A stretch of DNA of 64,000 nucleotides from Paracoccus sp. SMMA_5_TC (GCF_009696685.2 NZ_CP102355.1:2467501-2531500), one strand, 5' to 3'. Positions 38,435 through 47,485 are shown, counted from the stretch's first letter. Program-made: numbers and translations. The notes: generated by a model from the letters alone, not told the origin.

Positions 38435-39804
38435 GATGCCAGGCCCAGAAAGGCGAAAAAGCCCATCACATCGGTCATGGTGGTCACAAATGTTCCCGAA
38501 GCCAGCGCCGGATCCAGCCCCAGACGGCTCAGCCCCAGCGGCACCAGCACCCCGCCCAGCGCCGCCACGACCTGATTGACCATCATCGCCATGCCCAGCA
38601 CCATGCCGATCCAGACCGATCCCAGGATGACGGTGCCCGCCAGAAGCAGGATGGCAGCCAGACCCAACCCGTTCAGCAGCCCGGCGAACAGCTCGCGAAA
38701 GATCACGCGCCGCGCGTTGGCACTGGTCAGTTCGCGGGTTGCCAGACCACGCACTGCAACTGCCAGCGACTGCGTGCCGGCGATACCACCGGTCGAGGCG
38801 ACAATCGGCATCAATGCCGCCAGCACGACCAGCTGTTCCAGCGTCGATTCAAAGCGCGAGATCACCAGCGCCGACAGCGAGGCCGTGAACAGGTTGGTGA
38901 CCAGCCACGGCAGGCGCTGACGTGCGGTTTGCAGGGGACCGTCGGACACATGGCTTTCGTCGGAAACGCGGGCCATGCGCAGAAAATCCTCTTCATGCTC
39001 TTCGTCCAGCACGGCCATGGCATCGTCGATGGTGATGACACCCACCAGCCGGTCGTGATCGTCCACCACCGGCGCGGAAATCAGGTGATACTTGTTGAAG
39101 GCATAGGCGACATCGCCTTCGTCCTGCCGCGCGGAAATGGTGCGAAAGCTGTCCTCTGTAATCTCGCGCAGCGGAACATGACGACGGGTGGCCAGCAACT
39201 TGCCCAAGGTCACATAGCCCGTCGGATGGCGGCGCGGATCGACAAGGATCACGTGATAGAACTGATCGGGCAGCCATTCCTCGGAGCGCAGAAAGTCGAT
39301 GGTCTCGCCCACGGTCCAGTGTTCGGGCGCGGTCACCACCTCGGACTGCATCAGACGCCCGGCCGAATATTCGGGATAGGTCAGCGAGCGTTCGACAGCC
39401 GCGCGGTCCGAATCGTCAAGCGCGGCCAGGATCGCCTGCTGCTCGGGCTCTTCCATGTCCTCGATCAGGTCGACGACATCGTCGCTGTCCATTTCCCGCA
39501 CGGCTTCGGCAAGCACCTCGCGCGGCATCTGCTCGACGACTTCCTCGCGGATCGATTCGTCGATTTCGGACAGGATCTCGCCGTCGATTTCGCCCGAATA
39601 AAGCTGCAGGAAGGCGCGCCGACGCTGCGGCGTCAGCTGTTCGATCAGGTCTGCGATATCGGCGGCGTGCAACGGCTCGAGCAGCGCGTCCAGTCGCGGG
39701 CCGTCACCTTCGTCTATGGCCCGCAAGATCGCATCAAGATCCTGCTTCTTGAGCTGAAATTCTTCCTCGCTGGCTTCGGTTTCGGCGTCGCGCGGGTCAG
39801 ACAT
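38419..39804 (-). CDS. mgtE: Magnesium transporter MgtE
   Basis: A 461-residue Mg2+ channel: acidic N-terminal MgtE_N domain (about 25-130, IADLIEQLTPQRRRAFL), two CBS domains (about 135-260, including YPEYSAGRLMQ and VVDDHDRLVGVITIDDA) and five membrane helices (about 290-460). The pore aspartate is in the final TMTDVMGFFAFLG segment. The cytoplasmic domains sense Mg2+ and close the pore. It is translationally overlapped with 5-FCL downstream. Confidence 0.95.
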   Translation of the reverse strand: MSDPRDAETEASEEEFQLKKQDLDAILRAIDEGDGPRLDALLEPLHAADIADLIEQLTPQRRRAFLQLYSGEIDGEILSEIDESIREEVVEQMPREVLAEAVREMDSDDVVDLIEDMEEPEQQAILAALDDSDRAAVERSLTYPEYSAGRLMQSEVVTAPEHWTVGETIDFLRSEEWLPDQFYHVILVDPRRHPTGYVTLGKLLATRRHVPLREITEDSFRTISARQDEGDVAYAFNKYHLISAPVVDDHDRLVGVITIDDAMAVLDEEHEEDFLRMARVSDESHVSDGPLQTARQRLPWLVTNLFTASLSALVISRFESTLEQLVVLAALMPIVASTGGIAGTQSLAVAVRGLATRELTSANARRVIFRELFAGLLNGLGLAAILLLAGTVILGSVWIGMVLGMAMMVNQVVAALGGVLVPLGLSRLGLDPALASGTFVTTMTDVMGFFAFLGLASWMLM

Positions 39805-39870
39805 CGGCGGCCCCTCGTGTCAGTTCGGGTCTGAAGGTTAGCGGCACCATAGTGCCCAGCGGCACGGGCC

Positions 39871-40686
39871 TCAATCGCCGTTCAGCAAATCCAGCGCCTG
39901 CGCGTGCAATTCCCGGGAAGCGGCGGCGACAATACGACCGCCGTGATGCGCCGGCCCGCCCTGCCAGTCGCTGACCACACCGCCAGCGGCCTCGATCAGG
40001 GCGATGGGCGCCACGACGTCATAGGCTTGCAGCCCCGCCTCGATCACCAGATCGACATGCCCCGCTGCCAGCAGGGCATAGGCATAGCAATCAAGGCCAT
40101 AGCGCACCAGTCGCACCCGGTCGGCCACGCGGCGAAAGGACCGGTGTTCCTGCGGGGTGCCAACTTCGGGATAGGTGCTCATCAAGGTGGCATCTGCCAG
40201 TTCGACCCCCTGGCGGACGGCAAGCGACTGACGGGCGCCGCGCCCGGCCAGCCAGGCCCGACCAAAGCCGCCCTCGAAACGTTCATCCAGATGCGGTTGA
40301 TCGATCAGGCCATAGATCGGACCCTGCCCATCGGTCACACCGATCAGCACCCCCCAGCTGGGCGCGCCCGCCATGAATGCGCGCGTGCCGTCGATCGGAT
40401 CAAGCACCCATGTGAGGCCGCTGCTTCCGGACCGCGGACCGTATTCCTCCCCCAGGATAGCGTCCAGCGGCCGCTCGGCCTCGAGGATCGCGCGCATCGC
40501 GCGCTCGCTGGCTCGATCAGCCTCGGTCACAGGATCAAATCCGGCCGAAGCCTTGTTGTCGGGCCGCAGGGCCGGGCTGCGGAACAGCCTCAAAGTCTCG
40601 AGACGGGCGGCGTCGGCCAGCCGATGCGCCACCTGCACGATCCGGTCGGCCTGTTCGGCCGAAATCTGAAGCGTTTGCGGAACCAT
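39871..40686 (-). CDS. hisN: Inositol monophosphatase family phosphatase, HisN-like
   Basis: A 271-residue enzyme of the lithium-sensitive phosphatase fold. The metal-binding motifs are visible: GEEYG (Glu), WVLDPIDGTRAFMAG (Asp-x-x-Asp-Gly-Thr) and AYDVVAPIALIEAAGG near the C-terminus. RAF in place of RNF after DGT and the overall length fit the alphaproteobacterial histidinol-phosphatase (HisN) group, though inositol-1-phosphatase or CysQ-like activity cannot be excluded. No his genes are adjacent. Confidence 0.75.
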   Translation of the reverse strand: MVPQTLQISAEQADRIVQVAHRLADAARLETLRLFRSPALRPDNKASAGFDPVTEADRASERAMRAILEAERPLDAILGEEYGPRSGSSGLTWVLDPIDGTRAFMAGAPSWGVLIGVTDGQGPIYGLIDQPHLDERFEGGFGRAWLAGRGARQSLAVRQGVELADATLMSTYPEVGTPQEHRSFRRVADRVRLVRYGLDCYAYALLAAGHVDLVIEAGLQAYDVVAPIALIEAAGGVVSDWQGGPAHHGGRIVAAASRELHAQALDLLNGD

Positions 40687-40763
40687 CGGCGCACCTTTCC
40701 TGTCCCTTTCAGGCAGGTTCTAGCGCCCATTGCAGGCAAGCGAAAGCCTGCGTCGCAGCAGTG

Positions 40764-41123
40764 TCAGGCGGCGTCGGACAGCACGCGGGCCAGCTCGAAG
40801 ATCTGGCGCCGTTGTGCTTCGGGCATGGCGTAATACGCCCGAACCAGCTGCAGCGCCTCTTTATCGGCAAGAATGTCGCCGGGCACGGCCTCGGTCAGGT
40901 TCGCCTCATCCAGACCTTCAAAGAAGAAGCTGATCGGCACATCGACCGCGCGCGAGATATCCCAAAGCCGCGAAGCCGAAACCCGGTTCATCCCGGTTTC
41001 ATATTTCTGGATCTGCTGGAACTTGATCCCGACCTTTTCCGCAAGCTGCTGTTGGGTCATGCCGATCATCCAGCGGCGATGCCGGATGCGCTTGCCGACA
41101 TGCACGTCCACATTGTGTTTCAT
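40764..41123 (-). CDS. XRE-family transcriptional regulator
   Basis: A 119-residue DNA-binding protein with a Cro/C1-type helix-turn-helix (VGKRIRHRRWMIGMTQQQLAEKVGIKFQQIQKYETG, about residues 9-44) and a short helical C-terminal part (ADKEALQLVRAYYAMPEAQRRQIFELARVL) that probably dimerises. Similar SinR-like regulators are widespread in Rhodobacteraceae. The target is unknown. The 162 bp upstream to the IS edge contain TTGTC-N6-GACAA (41195-41210), a possible operator for self-control. Confidence 0.85.
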   Translation of the reverse strand: MKHNVDVHVGKRIRHRRWMIGMTQQQLAEKVGIKFQQIQKYETGMNRVSASRLWDISRAVDVPISFFFEGLDEANLTEAVPGDILADKEALQLVRAYYAMPEAQRRQIFELARVLSDAA

Positions 41124-41277
41124 GGTAACACCTCACTCAATCTAAAGTGGCGCTACACCAAGTTGGCGCAATTTTCGAGTTCGATCATTGGCACTTGTCC
41201 AAAAAGACAATGGTCCCCCCAGGCCAGAAAAGGCTGGCGGCCCACCCCTGCCCGGTGTCAAGAATGCGGCGGCATAT

Positions 41278-41285
41278 CCGACGAG
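41278..41285. repeat. Target site duplication, left copy (IS copy 1)
   Basis: CCGACGAG abuts the left end of the IS and is repeated exactly at 42679-42686 against its right end. An 8-bp duplication is normal for IS256-family transposition. Confidence 0.95.
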
Positions 41286-42678
41286 CGTTGTGTCGCGAAT
41301 GTGGTGGAATTTGCCAAGCAGCGCGCTCCGGGCATGTAACGTTGGCTCCGGTCAGGCCGCGAGGTCAAGAGGCATCGGCACGAGAGGCTGAGAGAGGGTT
41401 TCCCAGCCATCGACTTTTCGCATCTGGATCTGCCCTGACGCCAGGAGCGCCCATAGCAGCATCGGCACGGTTTCAGCGCAGGGCAGCACGGTCTGGGTCT
41501 TGATCCGGCGCCGGAATTCCTCGTTCAGGCGCTCGATGGCATTGGTGGTCCGTGCGGATTTCCATTGTGAAGGATCGAGGCGCGTGAAGCTGAAGAGCCG
41601 GTCACCTGCTTCCTCCAGGCTATCGGCCACGGCCCGGCACTTCAGCTTCCACTTCCGCAGGAAAGCCTTGCGACGCTTCTCGATCTCGGCGGCGGTGTCG
41701 GCGTAGATCATGTCGCGGTAGTCTTCGCTCAACTCGTCGTGCAGGCGCTTGGGGGCGTGGCCGAGCAGGTTACGGTGCTTGTGAACCGTGCAGCGCTGGA
41801 TCGGCAGGTCCTCGCCCCAGAGCGCCACAAGCGCGGCCTCAAGGCCGGGGGCACCATCAACGATCACGAACTCGGGCCGTCTGAGGCCCCGCGCATCCAG
41901 GTCGGCGAGGAAGCTGCCCCAGGCAGCCGTGCTTTCGCCGCCCATGTTCCTGATCGAGAGGAGCACCTTTTGCCCGTCGCGCCGCACGCCGATCGCCGCC
42001 AGCACCGAAATGTTGGTGGCCTTGCGGTCCAGCCGGGTCTTGATGACGGTGCCGTCGAGAATGAGCCGCACGATCTCTTCGCCGGTCAGGTCGCGGGCGG
42101 ACCAGGCGTCCCAGTCGACCTTCACCTTGCGCCAGGCCCGGCTGACGACATCCTTGCTCACGGCGCCTTCGAATAAGCCGAACAGCGCCCGCTTGACCCG
42201 GCGCGTGTTGGTGCCAGCCAGGTAGACCGCTGCGATCAGTGCCTCGGCCCTCTTCGTCAGCCGCTTGTAGCGTGGCAGGGCCTTCGAGCGCCATTCGCTG
42301 ATCTTGCCGGCCTCGTCCTCGATCCGGGCACGAGGAACCCGCACCGTCTCAGTGCCGAATGTGCCGGTCAGCTGTCGGTCGCGATGCCCGTGGCGGTAGC
42401 CCCTGGACCGCTCGTTGCCGCGGCCGTAACGAAGCCGACCAAGAAAGTCGGCAAGTTCCTCTTCGAACATGGCCTCAATGGTGGCCCGGACATTCGCCCG
42501 CAGGCGATCCTCGATCGGATCATACCCGCCTGCCTCGGGCAGTAGCGAAAAGGACGAGTTGTCGATATTCTGCTTCATGGCGTGATCTCCCTGGCGGTTG
42601 CAGCCGCCGGTTGGGTGGGTGTTGGTTCACCCGGAGATTACGCCACCAGCCAATTTCTACCACTTCCGAGACACGACC
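41286..42678 (-). mobile_element. IS256-family insertion sequence, copy 1 (1393 bp)
   Basis: The limits are set by comparing both copies in this window: sequence identity between them ends exactly here and at 51466-52858, and each is flanked by its own 8-bp duplication. Terminal inverted repeats are imperfect, with 21 of 28 matching positions. The ends read CGTTGTGTCGCGAATG (left) and, as reverse complement of the right end, GGTCGTGTCTCGGAAG. One intact transposase gene fills it. It inserted 25 bp before the quinone oxidoreductase start, leaving that gene's GGAAGGG ribosome site intact but cutting it from any upstream promoter. Confidence 0.93.
41352..42578 (-). CDS. IS256-family (mutator type) transposase, copy 1
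   Basis: A 408-residue DDE transposase. The catalytic acids are visible at about Asp175 (RLILDGTVIKT), Asp241 (FVIVDGAPGLEAA) and Glu349 (RTTNAIERLNEEFRRR), with the C-x2-H motif (CTVHKH, 263-268) typical of IS256/MULE enzymes. The frame is full length and undamaged, and the protein is identical to that of copy 2, so the element is probably active and recently duplicated. Confidence 0.95.
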   Translation of the reverse strand: MKQNIDNSSFSLLPEAGGYDPIEDRLRANVRATIEAMFEEELADFLGRLRYGRGNERSRGYRHGHRDRQLTGTFGTETVRVPRARIEDEAGKISEWRSKALPRYKRLTKRAEALIAAVYLAGTNTRRVKRALFGLFEGAVSKDVVSRAWRKVKVDWDAWSARDLTGEEIVRLILDGTVIKTRLDRKATNISVLAAIGVRRDGQKVLLSIRNMGGESTAAWGSFLADLDARGLRRPEFVIVDGAPGLEAALVALWGEDLPIQRCTVHKHRNLLGHAPKRLHDELSEDYRDMIYADTAAEIEKRRKAFLRKWKLKCRAVADSLEEAGDRLFSFTRLDPSQWKSARTTNAIERLNEEFRRRIKTQTVLPCAETVPMLLWALLASGQIQMRKVDGWETLSQPLVPMPLDLAA

Positions 42679-42686
42679 CCGACGAG
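42679..42686. repeat. Target site duplication, right copy (IS copy 1)
   Basis: CCGACGAG, exact repeat of 41278-41285. The match shows that the flanks still belong together. Confidence 0.95.
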
Positions 42687-42703
42687 CGCAGGAAGGGACC
42701 GAT

Positions 42704-43672
42704 ATGGAAAAGCACTGGCAGATCATGCAGGTCAGGGAAATGGAGGGCGATCCGGTGCCCGATACCCATGGGCTGGGCCAACCCGGCCCCGGTCAGGTGC
42801 TGGTGCGCATGCACGCCGCCGCGCTGAATTTCGCCGATCTGCTGATGGCCCAGGGCCGCTACCAGGAAACCCCGCCGCTGCCCTTCATTCCAGGGCTGGA
42901 AGGCGCGGGCGAGATACTTGCCGTCGGCCCGGAGGTGAGCCTGTCGCCGGGCACGCGCGTGGCAGTCCAGGCGCAGGGCACAATGGCCGAGGCCAACCTT
43001 TTCCCGGCTTCGCGTTGTTATCCGATCCCCGAAGGCATGACCTATGAAGAGGCCGCCGGTTTTCTGGTCGCCTATGGCACCAGTCACCTGGCCCTGACCC
43101 ATTTGGCGCGGCTGCAGGCGGGGCAAACGCTGGTGGTGCTGGGGGCCGCGGGCGGAGTCGGACTGACCGCGGTCGAAATCGGCGCCGCATTGGGCGCGCG
43201 GGTGATCGCAGTTGCCCGCGGCAAGGACAAGCTTCAGATTACCCGGGAGGTCGGGGCCAGTGACACGCTCGACAGCGACGACTGCCCCGATCTGCTGGCC
43301 GCGCTGCGTGAAATGGGTGGCGTCGATGTGGTGTATGATCCCGTCGGTGGCGCACTGGCCGAACAGGCATTTGCCGCCTTGCGCCCAGGCGGACGCTTTC
43401 TGCTGATCGGCTTCGCCAGCGGCAAGCCCCCGGTGCTGCCGCTGAACCATGCGCTGGTCAAGAACATCGCCATTCATGGACTTTACTGGGGCGGATATCA
43501 TCAGCTTGATCCCGACACCCTCAACAAGGATATTCAGGCGCTGTTCGATCTTTATCGCGCCGGCAAGCTGCACCCTCATGCCGGGGCTGTCGTGAAGCTG
43601 CAGAACCTGAAGGACGGCTATGATCTGCTGCGCAACCGAAAGGCGACCGGAAAGGTGATCGTTAGCATCTGA
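42704..43672 (+). CDS. NADPH:quinone oxidoreductase family protein (MDR superfamily)
   Basis: A 322-residue zinc-free medium-chain reductase. The GroES-like N-terminal half contains ALNFADLLMAQGRYQETPPLPFIPG. The Rossmann half has the NADPH loop VLGAAGGVGLTAVEIGAALGARVIA, followed by VDVVYDPVGGALAEQAFAALRPGGR. Family members reduce quinones or act on enoyl and crotonyl substrates. The in-gene start is ATG 42704 with AGGAAGGG about 6 bases upstream. IS copy 1 ends 25 bp before the start, so expression probably depends on the IS or read-through. Confidence 0.88.
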   Translation: MEKHWQIMQVREMEGDPVPDTHGLGQPGPGQVLVRMHAAALNFADLLMAQGRYQETPPLPFIPGLEGAGEILAVGPEVSLSPGTRVAVQAQGTMAEANLFPASRCYPIPEGMTYEEAAGFLVAYGTSHLALTHLARLQAGQTLVVLGAAGGVGLTAVEIGAALGARVIAVARGKDKLQITREVGASDTLDSDDCPDLLAALREMGGVDVVYDPVGGALAEQAFAALRPGGRFLLIGFASGKPPVLPLNHALVKNIAIHGLYWGGYHQLDPDTLNKDIQALFDLYRAGKLHPHAGAVVKLQNLKDGYDLLRNRKATGKVIVSI

Positions 43673-43711
43673 AATTTTCGTCATATCGCCCCCCGAGGCG
43701 GACGCGGCGGA

Positions 43712-43740
43712 TTGAAAAAAGTGCCCGTGTGACCAATATT
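43712..43740 (+). promoter_or_regulatory. Likely promoter of the BI-1/YccA gene
   Basis: TTGAAA (43712-43717) and AATATT (43735-43740) with a 17-bp spacer, in an otherwise GC-rich region, 58 bp before the ATG at 43798. Confidence 0.5.
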
Positions 43741-43797
43741 TGGCTCGATGGTGGGCCAATCCGCGGCCGCACCGCGATTTTCGACCGGGGAGAACCT

Positions 43798-44541
43798 ATG
43801 CAAGACTACAATTCGATCCGCACGGCCGGGACCGCGACGCGCTCGGCTGCGGTGGATGAAGGCCTGCGCGCCTATATGAACAAAGTCTACGGCCTGATGG
43901 CCGTGGCCATGCTTGTCACCGCCGGCGCCGCCTGGGGCATCGCCGGGCTGGCGCAGAATCCCGACGGCACGCTGACTGCGCTGGGCGCGGCGATCTATAC
44001 CTCGCCGCTGCGCTGGGTCATCATGTTCGCGCCGTTGCTGGTCGTGTTTGCCTTTGGCGCGGCGGTCAACCGCCTTTCGGTCAGCGCCGCTACGACGCTG
44101 TTCTATTTCTTCGCCGCGCTGATGGGGCTGTCCATCAGCTGGATCTTCATGGTCTACACCTCGTTCTCGATCGTGCAGACCTTTCTGGTGACGGCAATCG
44201 CCTTTGCCGGGCTGTCGCTTTACGGCTACACCACCAAGCGCGACCTGTCGGGAATGGGAACCTTCCTGCTGATGGGGCTGATCGGCCTGATCGTGGCGTC
44301 GATCGTCAACATCTTCCTGAAATCCAGCGCCATGCAGTTCGCGATCTCGGTCATCGGGGTTCTGATCTTTGCCGGTCTGACCGCTTTCGACACGCAGAAC
44401 ATCAAGAATACCTATCTGCAGCTGGCGAATTCGGATCGCGACTTCCTGGGCAAGTCGGCCATCATGGGTGCGCTGCAGCTTTACCTCGACTTCCTGAACC
44501 TCTTCATGTTCCTGCTGCAGTTCATGGGTAACCGCGAATAA
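43798..44541 (+). CDS. Bax inhibitor-1/YccA family membrane protein
   Basis: A 247-residue protein with seven predicted membrane helices in the TMBIM/BI-1 arrangement. The conserved ends are visible: EGLRAYMNKVYGLMAVAML at the start and IFAGLTAFDTQNIKNTYLQL followed by ALQLYLDFLNLFMFLLQFMG at the end. The aspartates in FDTQ and YLDFLN match the pH-sensing pair of bacterial BI-1 (BsYetJ-type) proteins. Relatives associate with FtsH or leak calcium. GGGGAGA precedes ATG 43798, which I prefer over an upstream in-frame GTG. Confidence 0.88.
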   Translation: MQDYNSIRTAGTATRSAAVDEGLRAYMNKVYGLMAVAMLVTAGAAWGIAGLAQNPDGTLTALGAAIYTSPLRWVIMFAPLLVVFAFGAAVNRLSVSAATTLFYFFAALMGLSISWIFMVYTSFSIVQTFLVTAIAFAGLSLYGYTTKRDLSGMGTFLLMGLIGLIVASIVNIFLKSSAMQFAISVIGVLIFAGLTAFDTQNIKNTYLQLANSDRDFLGKSAIMGALQLYLDFLNLFMFLLQFMGNRE

Positions 44542-44565
44542 GCCATAGGCTTTGAAAACCATTGC

Positions 44566-44591
44566 AAAGGCCGGGCATATGCCCGGCCTTT
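44566..44591 (+). terminator. Intrinsic terminator after BI-1/YccA gene
   Basis: AAAGGCCGGGC (44566-44576), loop ATAT, GCCCGGCCTTT (44581-44591): a perfect 11-bp stem ending in T, 25 bases after the stop. Confidence 0.85.
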
Positions 44592-44599
44592 CGCGTCAG

Positions 44600-45118
44600 G
44601 TATTTGCGTGCCGGAACGTAGATGCTTCATTGACCATACCGCTGCGCGACAGCGATCAAGATCACGCGCCGAGAGCCGAAGCGACGGCGCTTCCCGCGAT
44701 CTTGTGCATCTCCTCATGGATTTGCGGGTTGTCTGGCGGCCGTTCACGTCGCACCGTCTTGGAATCGAGATCGATCAGGGCACAGGTCCGGAAAGGTGAG
44801 ACCGGATGATCCTTCACCGCCCGCAGCACTGCGTCTCGCCGCGCCATCTGTGCCGTCAGGGCTTTCCCAAGAGATCCCTCAACACCGCATTGTCCATCAT
44901 GCATCTGACAACAGCCGCTTGAGCTACGCATTCTCATCCTTGAGCTGCTTCAGCCGCCGGGTGTCGTACAGGTCCATTCCGCCATACTGGGCCTTGAGCT
45001 TGTAGAAGGTCGCGGGGATCAACCCGTGATTCCGACAGAGTGCGGAGGGTGGCAAGCCAGCCTCCTGTTCCTTGATCATCCCGATAATCCGCGCCTAGGT
45101 GACACGGCTTTTCCTCAT
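44600..45118 (-). pseudogene. Decayed IS3-family transposase (orfA and start of orfB)
   Basis: On the minus strand ATG 45118 opens MRKSRVT, then a TAG (45097-45095), and the same frame continues ARIIGMIKEQEAGLPPSALC and KLKAQYGGMDLYDTRRLKQL, clearly an IS3-type OrfA. A second stop follows after KDENA. After a frame change, MMDNAVLRDLLGK and the OrfB start (CALIDLDSKTVRRERPPDNP) appear, then another shift into GKRRRFGSRR and a truncation. At least two stops and two frameshifts, with no orfB catalytic part, show a dead remnant. It accounts for the otherwise gene-free stretch before the deacetylase gene. The left limit is approximate. Confidence 0.8.
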
Positions 45119-45150
45119 CTCGTCTGGCCCCCTCTCAGGTTGGGCAGACT

Positions 45151-46062
45151 CTACATCGCAGCGCGGGAGCTTCCGGGGGCAGGTCGATTCGCTTCCAGCG
45201 TGCCTTCGCAATTCTCGAAATGCTCGAGTATTTGCGCGCCCGTGGCGATCCATACGTCATCGCGCCGGACCACGTTTGTCAGGAAATCACGCAGAAGCCG
45301 CCAACGCATCGGACGGCCCGAGACCTGCGGATGCAGGACCAGTGTGGTAACACCACCCCACGCATGTGTCGCCTCGAACTCGTCCAGCCACAGCGGCAGG
45401 ATCGAATCCCGGCCGAAGATTGGACGAGAATCCAGGCGGCTGGTCATACCGAAATTCCAGTCATCAAAGGCATAGTTGACCGGAATTTCCACCGGCCCCG
45501 GACGACCGTCCGGCAAGCGATGACGATAGGGACGAATATCATCGCGGAACGAACTTGAATAACGCAGTCCACGATCTGCGAGATAGGCGAGAAGCTCGGG
45601 AAAGTTTTCGCCCGATGGAGCGCGATAGCCCACGGGACGCACACCAAGACGGGCTTGCAATGCCTCCAGCCCACGATCGATTTCCTCGCGCGCCTCCTCA
45701 AGCCTGTTTCTGTCAGGACACTTGTGCAGATATCCGTGATGGGCGATCTCGTGCCCGGCTGCGACAATGGGCTCACATGCTGCCGTATGCGCCTCTGCCG
45801 TCCAGCCGGGAATGAAGAAGGTGGCCGTCAGACCCGTTTCATCCAGCAGTTCCAGAATTTTTGCAATTCCGACACGGGCGTCATAACCACCATATGAGGT
45901 CGTGACCATCCGATCCACGTTTTCGGGTCGGTTGCCGATCCAGGCGGTTTCGGCGTCCACGTCGAAGCCGATGAAAACCGCGCTGCGCTTGCCTTCAGGC
46001 CAGGGGAAATCCGGCGCGGCAGGTGCCGGGTTCAGCGGGCGGGGCGTCAGGTCATGGGTCAT
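45151..46062 (-). CDS. Polysaccharide-deacetylase-like hydrolase (NodB fold)
   Basis: A 303-residue carbohydrate-esterase-4-type protein. Metal and catalytic motifs are visible: GFDVDAETAW (Asp), AGHEIAHHGYLHKCP (H-x3-H type) and GYRAPSGENF. There is no signal peptide, so it is cytoplasmic, like the PuuE and cyclic-imide hydrolase branches, which open amide or ureide rings rather than act on cell walls. It is the last gene of the argH-like/ABC/PrpD operon, 3 bp after the PrpD gene. The substrate probably belongs to the same pathway. The IS3 remnant begins just past its stop. Confidence 0.75.
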   Translation of the reverse strand: MTHDLTPRPLNPAPAAPDFPWPEGKRSAVFIGFDVDAETAWIGNRPENVDRMVTTSYGGYDARVGIAKILELLDETGLTATFFIPGWTAEAHTAACEPIVAAGHEIAHHGYLHKCPDRNRLEEAREEIDRGLEALQARLGVRPVGYRAPSGENFPELLAYLADRGLRYSSSFRDDIRPYRHRLPDGRPGPVEIPVNYAFDDWNFGMTSRLDSRPIFGRDSILPLWLDEFEATHAWGGVTTLVLHPQVSGRPMRWRLLRDFLTNVVRRDDVWIATGAQILEHFENCEGTLEANRPAPGSSRAAM

Positions 46063-46065
46063 CGG

Positions 46066-47463
46066 CTATCCGAAAAGAGAGGGCTCGGGCATATCGCAGG
46101 TCAGCATTGACGGCAGGCAGCGGCAATCGCTCTGATCCTTGATCGACAAGGTAAATTCGGCCAGCGCCTGGGCCTGGGCCGGCGAAAGCACCATGGCCGA
46201 CAGCTTGTCGAATTTGGCGCGAATGGCTGCGTCTGTCATTGGTCGCTCGCCCGAACCGGTTGCACGCGGAACCATGCGCGTTTCTTGCGCGCCGTCAGCG
46301 AAGGTTACGGTAACCATCGGCTCGGCCATCTGCGGAAGGTCCGGGTCAGGATGAAAGCGGATCCTTGCAAGGAATGCAGCAATGCGGCTATCGCTTCGTG
46401 CCTCGGCAGCGTATTGAGCCAGATCGACCCGGCCGAATACGCATAGCGCCGCCAGAGCATAGCCAAGGCTCATCTGCGCGCCGGCCAGGGTATCCAGCCG
46501 TGCGGTGCCGCACATATCCATCAGGAATGGGCTGAGCACTACGTCGATGACCTCGATCGAACCTGCATCGCGGTCGGTCTCGGCCAGGATGTCACCGACC
46601 GCGTCAATCGCGGAATGCGCGCCCCGGCAGGCGGCATAGGGTTTCAGCGAGGCCCGCTCGATCATCCAGTCCTGGCCCAGGCCACGCGATAGCGCCTCGG
46701 GCGCGGCCTGACCTGTAAGGGTTCTGAAAAAGCCCCCCCAGACATCTTCGAATACCAGTGAAGGCCCCGAAAGTCCCGCCCGAGCAAGATCGGCAGCCAG
46801 CATGCCACCTTCGGCAGCCCGACCGGCATGGATCTTCTTGGCCTGACTGCCATCGTGAATGAATGCCCATAGCCCAGATGAGAGGCTGGTTGCCATTGTG
46901 ATCGCCTGCCCGGTCGTGGCGGCATCATAGCCGCGCAAACGCGAGACAGCGGCGGCCGCGGCCAACGTCCCGCAGGTGCCGGTCGAATGCCATCCCGCGC
47001 CGTTATGCGCCCCATAGCCGCCAGAAGCGTCCAGAACGCGCCGGCCGACCTCATAACCTGCAAGCCATGCACACAGGAAATCTGCGCCCGCAACCGGCTT
47101 TGGCATTCCCGCCAGCGCCGCCAGCAGCGCAGGCAGAACCACCGCCCCGGTGTGATCGCAGCCCCCGGAATCGTCCAGTTCAAAAACATGGGCAGCCACC
47201 CCGTTGACCAGGGCAGCGTCGCGGGCGGTGGTCCCTTGTCCGCCGCCCAGCAGCCGGGCCGGGCCGTCCGGGGCCACCAGATTGCGAAGATTTCTGAACT
47301 CGACCGAACAGGTGCCAGCCAGCGCTGCACCCATGGTGTCAAGCAGATGCCAAACCCCACGCCGCACCACCCGATCAGGCAGCATGTCGAGTGTCAGCGA
47401 ACCACAGAATGCAGTCAGTTCCTGAAAATGCGGCGATGCCGTGAAAGCGGGATCGGTTTGCAT
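46066..47463 (-). CDS. MmgE/PrpD family protein
   Basis: A 465-residue protein of the MmgE/PrpD fold, which includes 2-methylcitrate dehydratase, cis-aconitate decarboxylase and iminodisuccinate epimerase. Family segments are visible: RRGVWHLLDTMGAALAGT, HVFELDDSGGCDHTGAVVLPALLA, GAHNGAGWHSTGTCGTLAAA and SLKPYAACRGAHSAIDAV, containing the conserved D, H and K of the active-site region. ATG 47463 (MQTDPAF) is preferred over an upstream ATG that lies in a hairpin. No other methylcitrate genes are nearby. With the adjacent argH-like lyase and amino-acid transporter, an epimerase-type role is more likely than PrpD proper. Confidence 0.8.
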   Translation of the reverse strand: MQTDPAFTASPHFQELTAFCGSLTLDMLPDRVVRRGVWHLLDTMGAALAGTCSVEFRNLRNLVAPDGPARLLGGGQGTTARDAALVNGVAAHVFELDDSGGCDHTGAVVLPALLAALAGMPKPVAGADFLCAWLAGYEVGRRVLDASGGYGAHNGAGWHSTGTCGTLAAAAAVSRLRGYDAATTGQAITMATSLSSGLWAFIHDGSQAKKIHAGRAAEGGMLAADLARAGLSGPSLVFEDVWGGFFRTLTGQAAPEALSRGLGQDWMIERASLKPYAACRGAHSAIDAVGDILAETDRDAGSIEVIDVVLSPFLMDMCGTARLDTLAGAQMSLGYALAALCVFGRVDLAQYAAEARSDSRIAAFLARIRFHPDPDLPQMAEPMVTVTFADGAQETRMVPRATGSGERPMTDAAIRAKFDKLSAMVLSPAQAQALAEFTLSIKDQSDCRCLPSMLTCDMPEPSLFG

Positions 47464-47485
47464 GTTGCTTTCGGCCTGAAATAGC

